Source of the DNA: Lachnospiraceae bacterium
GTDB taxonomy: Bacteria > Bacillota > Clostridia > Lachnospirales > Lachnospiraceae
Direction: 5' to 3'
DNA length: 64,000 nucleotides
Assembly (NCBI GenBank): GCA_017962825.1
Contig: JAGCUO010000021.1
Coordinates: 1-64,000, forward strand
Position numbers and translations under genes: made by a program. Shown here one piece after another: positions 63,561-64,000 of this stretch. The stretch's first letter is position 1, and every line of letters starts with the position of its first letter. The notes beneath the pieces are model-generated. The model saw only the letters and a list, made by a program, of their open reading frames with translations, did no database searches and had not been told where the DNA came from.

Positions 63561-64000
63561 GACTTAAGAATGTTCCCGGTTGCAGGGAGAGAATCGCGGA
63601 GAGCGAATATTGTGTTCCCGAGGATAAGCTTAAAGAGTGCAAAGGTCACTGGAAGGATGTCTTCGGAAATGACCATGAGATACATATAGAGATCGGAATG
63701 GGCAAGGGCCGTTTTATCTATGAAATGGCCGAGAGAAATCCGGACATCAATTACATCGGTATAGAGAAATATTCTGCGGTACTTTTAAGAGCCGTTCAGA
63801 AGATGGAGGAAGAACCCAGAGAAAATCTGGTCTTTATCCGAATGGATGCGGAGATGATCACTGAGGTCTTCGATGCCGGTGAAGTCGGAAGGATATACCT
63901 GAATTTCTCGGATCCCTGGCCCAAGGACAGACATGCAAAAAGAAGACTTCCGTCTCGCGGATTTCTCGCAAGATATGATAAGATATTAAAGCAGGACGGA
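63557..64000 (+). CDS. trmB: tRNA (guanine46-N7)-methyltransferase, 5' part
   Basis: 148 codons are in the window and the gene runs off its end. It is a SAM-dependent methyltransferase that makes m7G46 in tRNA. Visible: the motif-I region IEIGMGKGRFIYEMAERNP (about 49-67), YIGIEKYSAVLLRA (about 71-84), and the family signature YLNFSDPWPKDRHAKRRL (about 114-131). It starts by ATGA overlap with the preceding gene, so ftsH, the carboxypeptidase homologue and trmB form one unit. The last third of the protein is missing. Confidence 0.95.
   Translation, partial: MRLKNVPGCRERIAESEYCVPEDKLKECKGHWKDVFGNDHEIHIEIGMGKGRFIYEMAERNPDINYIGIEKYSAVLLRAVQKMEEEPRENLVFIRMDAEMITEVFDAGEVGRIYLNFSDPWPKDRHAKRRLPSRGFLARYDKILKQDG

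Overview
The window looks like chromosomal DNA from an anaerobic, low-to-mid GC Gram-positive bacterium of the Lachnospiraceae (Butyrivibrio / Pseudobutyrivibrio type). Evidence: strong GGAGG ribosome binding sites, the SCIFF ranthipeptide and its radical SAM maturase, a 26-residue-repeat FapA protein, a two-subunit transketolase, an eukaryote/archaeal-type ProRS, MecA, plant-glycan glycosidases (GH95, GH3), and cytosolic sugar-sensing signalling fusions. The assignment rests on gene content only. I see no insertion sequence, prophage or CRISPR array. Nearly all genes are on the + strand and tightly packed.

1-6.7 kb: rsmI, an OFA-family carboxylate transporter coupled to a 57-residue four-Cys protein, a zinc-ribbon membrane protein, then (after a terminator, a promoter and a structured leader) FapA and an HD-GYP protein whose receiver domain has lost its phosphoacceptor. 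6.7-15.4 kb: pentose operon (FGGY kinase, araD, split transketolase, rpe), a PurF paralogue lacking the catalytic cysteine, a small membrane protein, and a chemoreceptor-like protein with a periplasmic-binding-protein fold behind its signalling domain. 15.4-21.5 kb: surE, then a run of overlapping genes (hydrolase, LytTR regulator plus DUF3021 partner, M42 peptidase, Pr6Pr-like, YcxB-like, TraX-like). 21.6-26 kb: ECF sigma factor with membrane anti-sigma candidate, AraC/GyrI regulator, VWA lipoprotein.

26-29.7 kb: SCIFF precursor with its own promoter and a terminator before the maturase, then a short Orn/Lys/Arg-decarboxylase-like enzyme and an MBL-fold hydrolase. 29.7-38.5 kb: a complete sulfate uptake and activation operon (sbp, cysT, cysW, cysA, aprA-like, aprB-like, cysD, cysN). 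The route runs from sulfate through APS to sulfite without an APS kinase; CysN carries a P-loop-less tail. A convergent lipoprotein gene follows.

40.4-48.3 kb: GH95, MIF-like tautomerase, sfsA; then 0.6 kb of non-coding DNA with tandem 62-63 bp hairpin repeats, two co-varying hairpins and tRNA-Pro(CGG); then GH3 with a sugar-sensor/GGDEF protein. 48.3-64 kb: tRNA-Lys, tatD, mecA, zinc-ribbon and TPM membrane proteins, HAD phosphatase, proS, an exonuclease, an HD protein, uvrC, a DUF1846 protein, ftsH, a D,D-carboxypeptidase homologue whose three active-site motifs are all altered, and the start of trmB.

The most unusual items are the non-coding region at 43.6-44.1 kb, the recurring loss of catalytic residues in otherwise conserved proteins (receiver, PurF-like, D,D-carboxypeptidase-like, CysN tail), and the two intracellular binding-protein sensor fusions.
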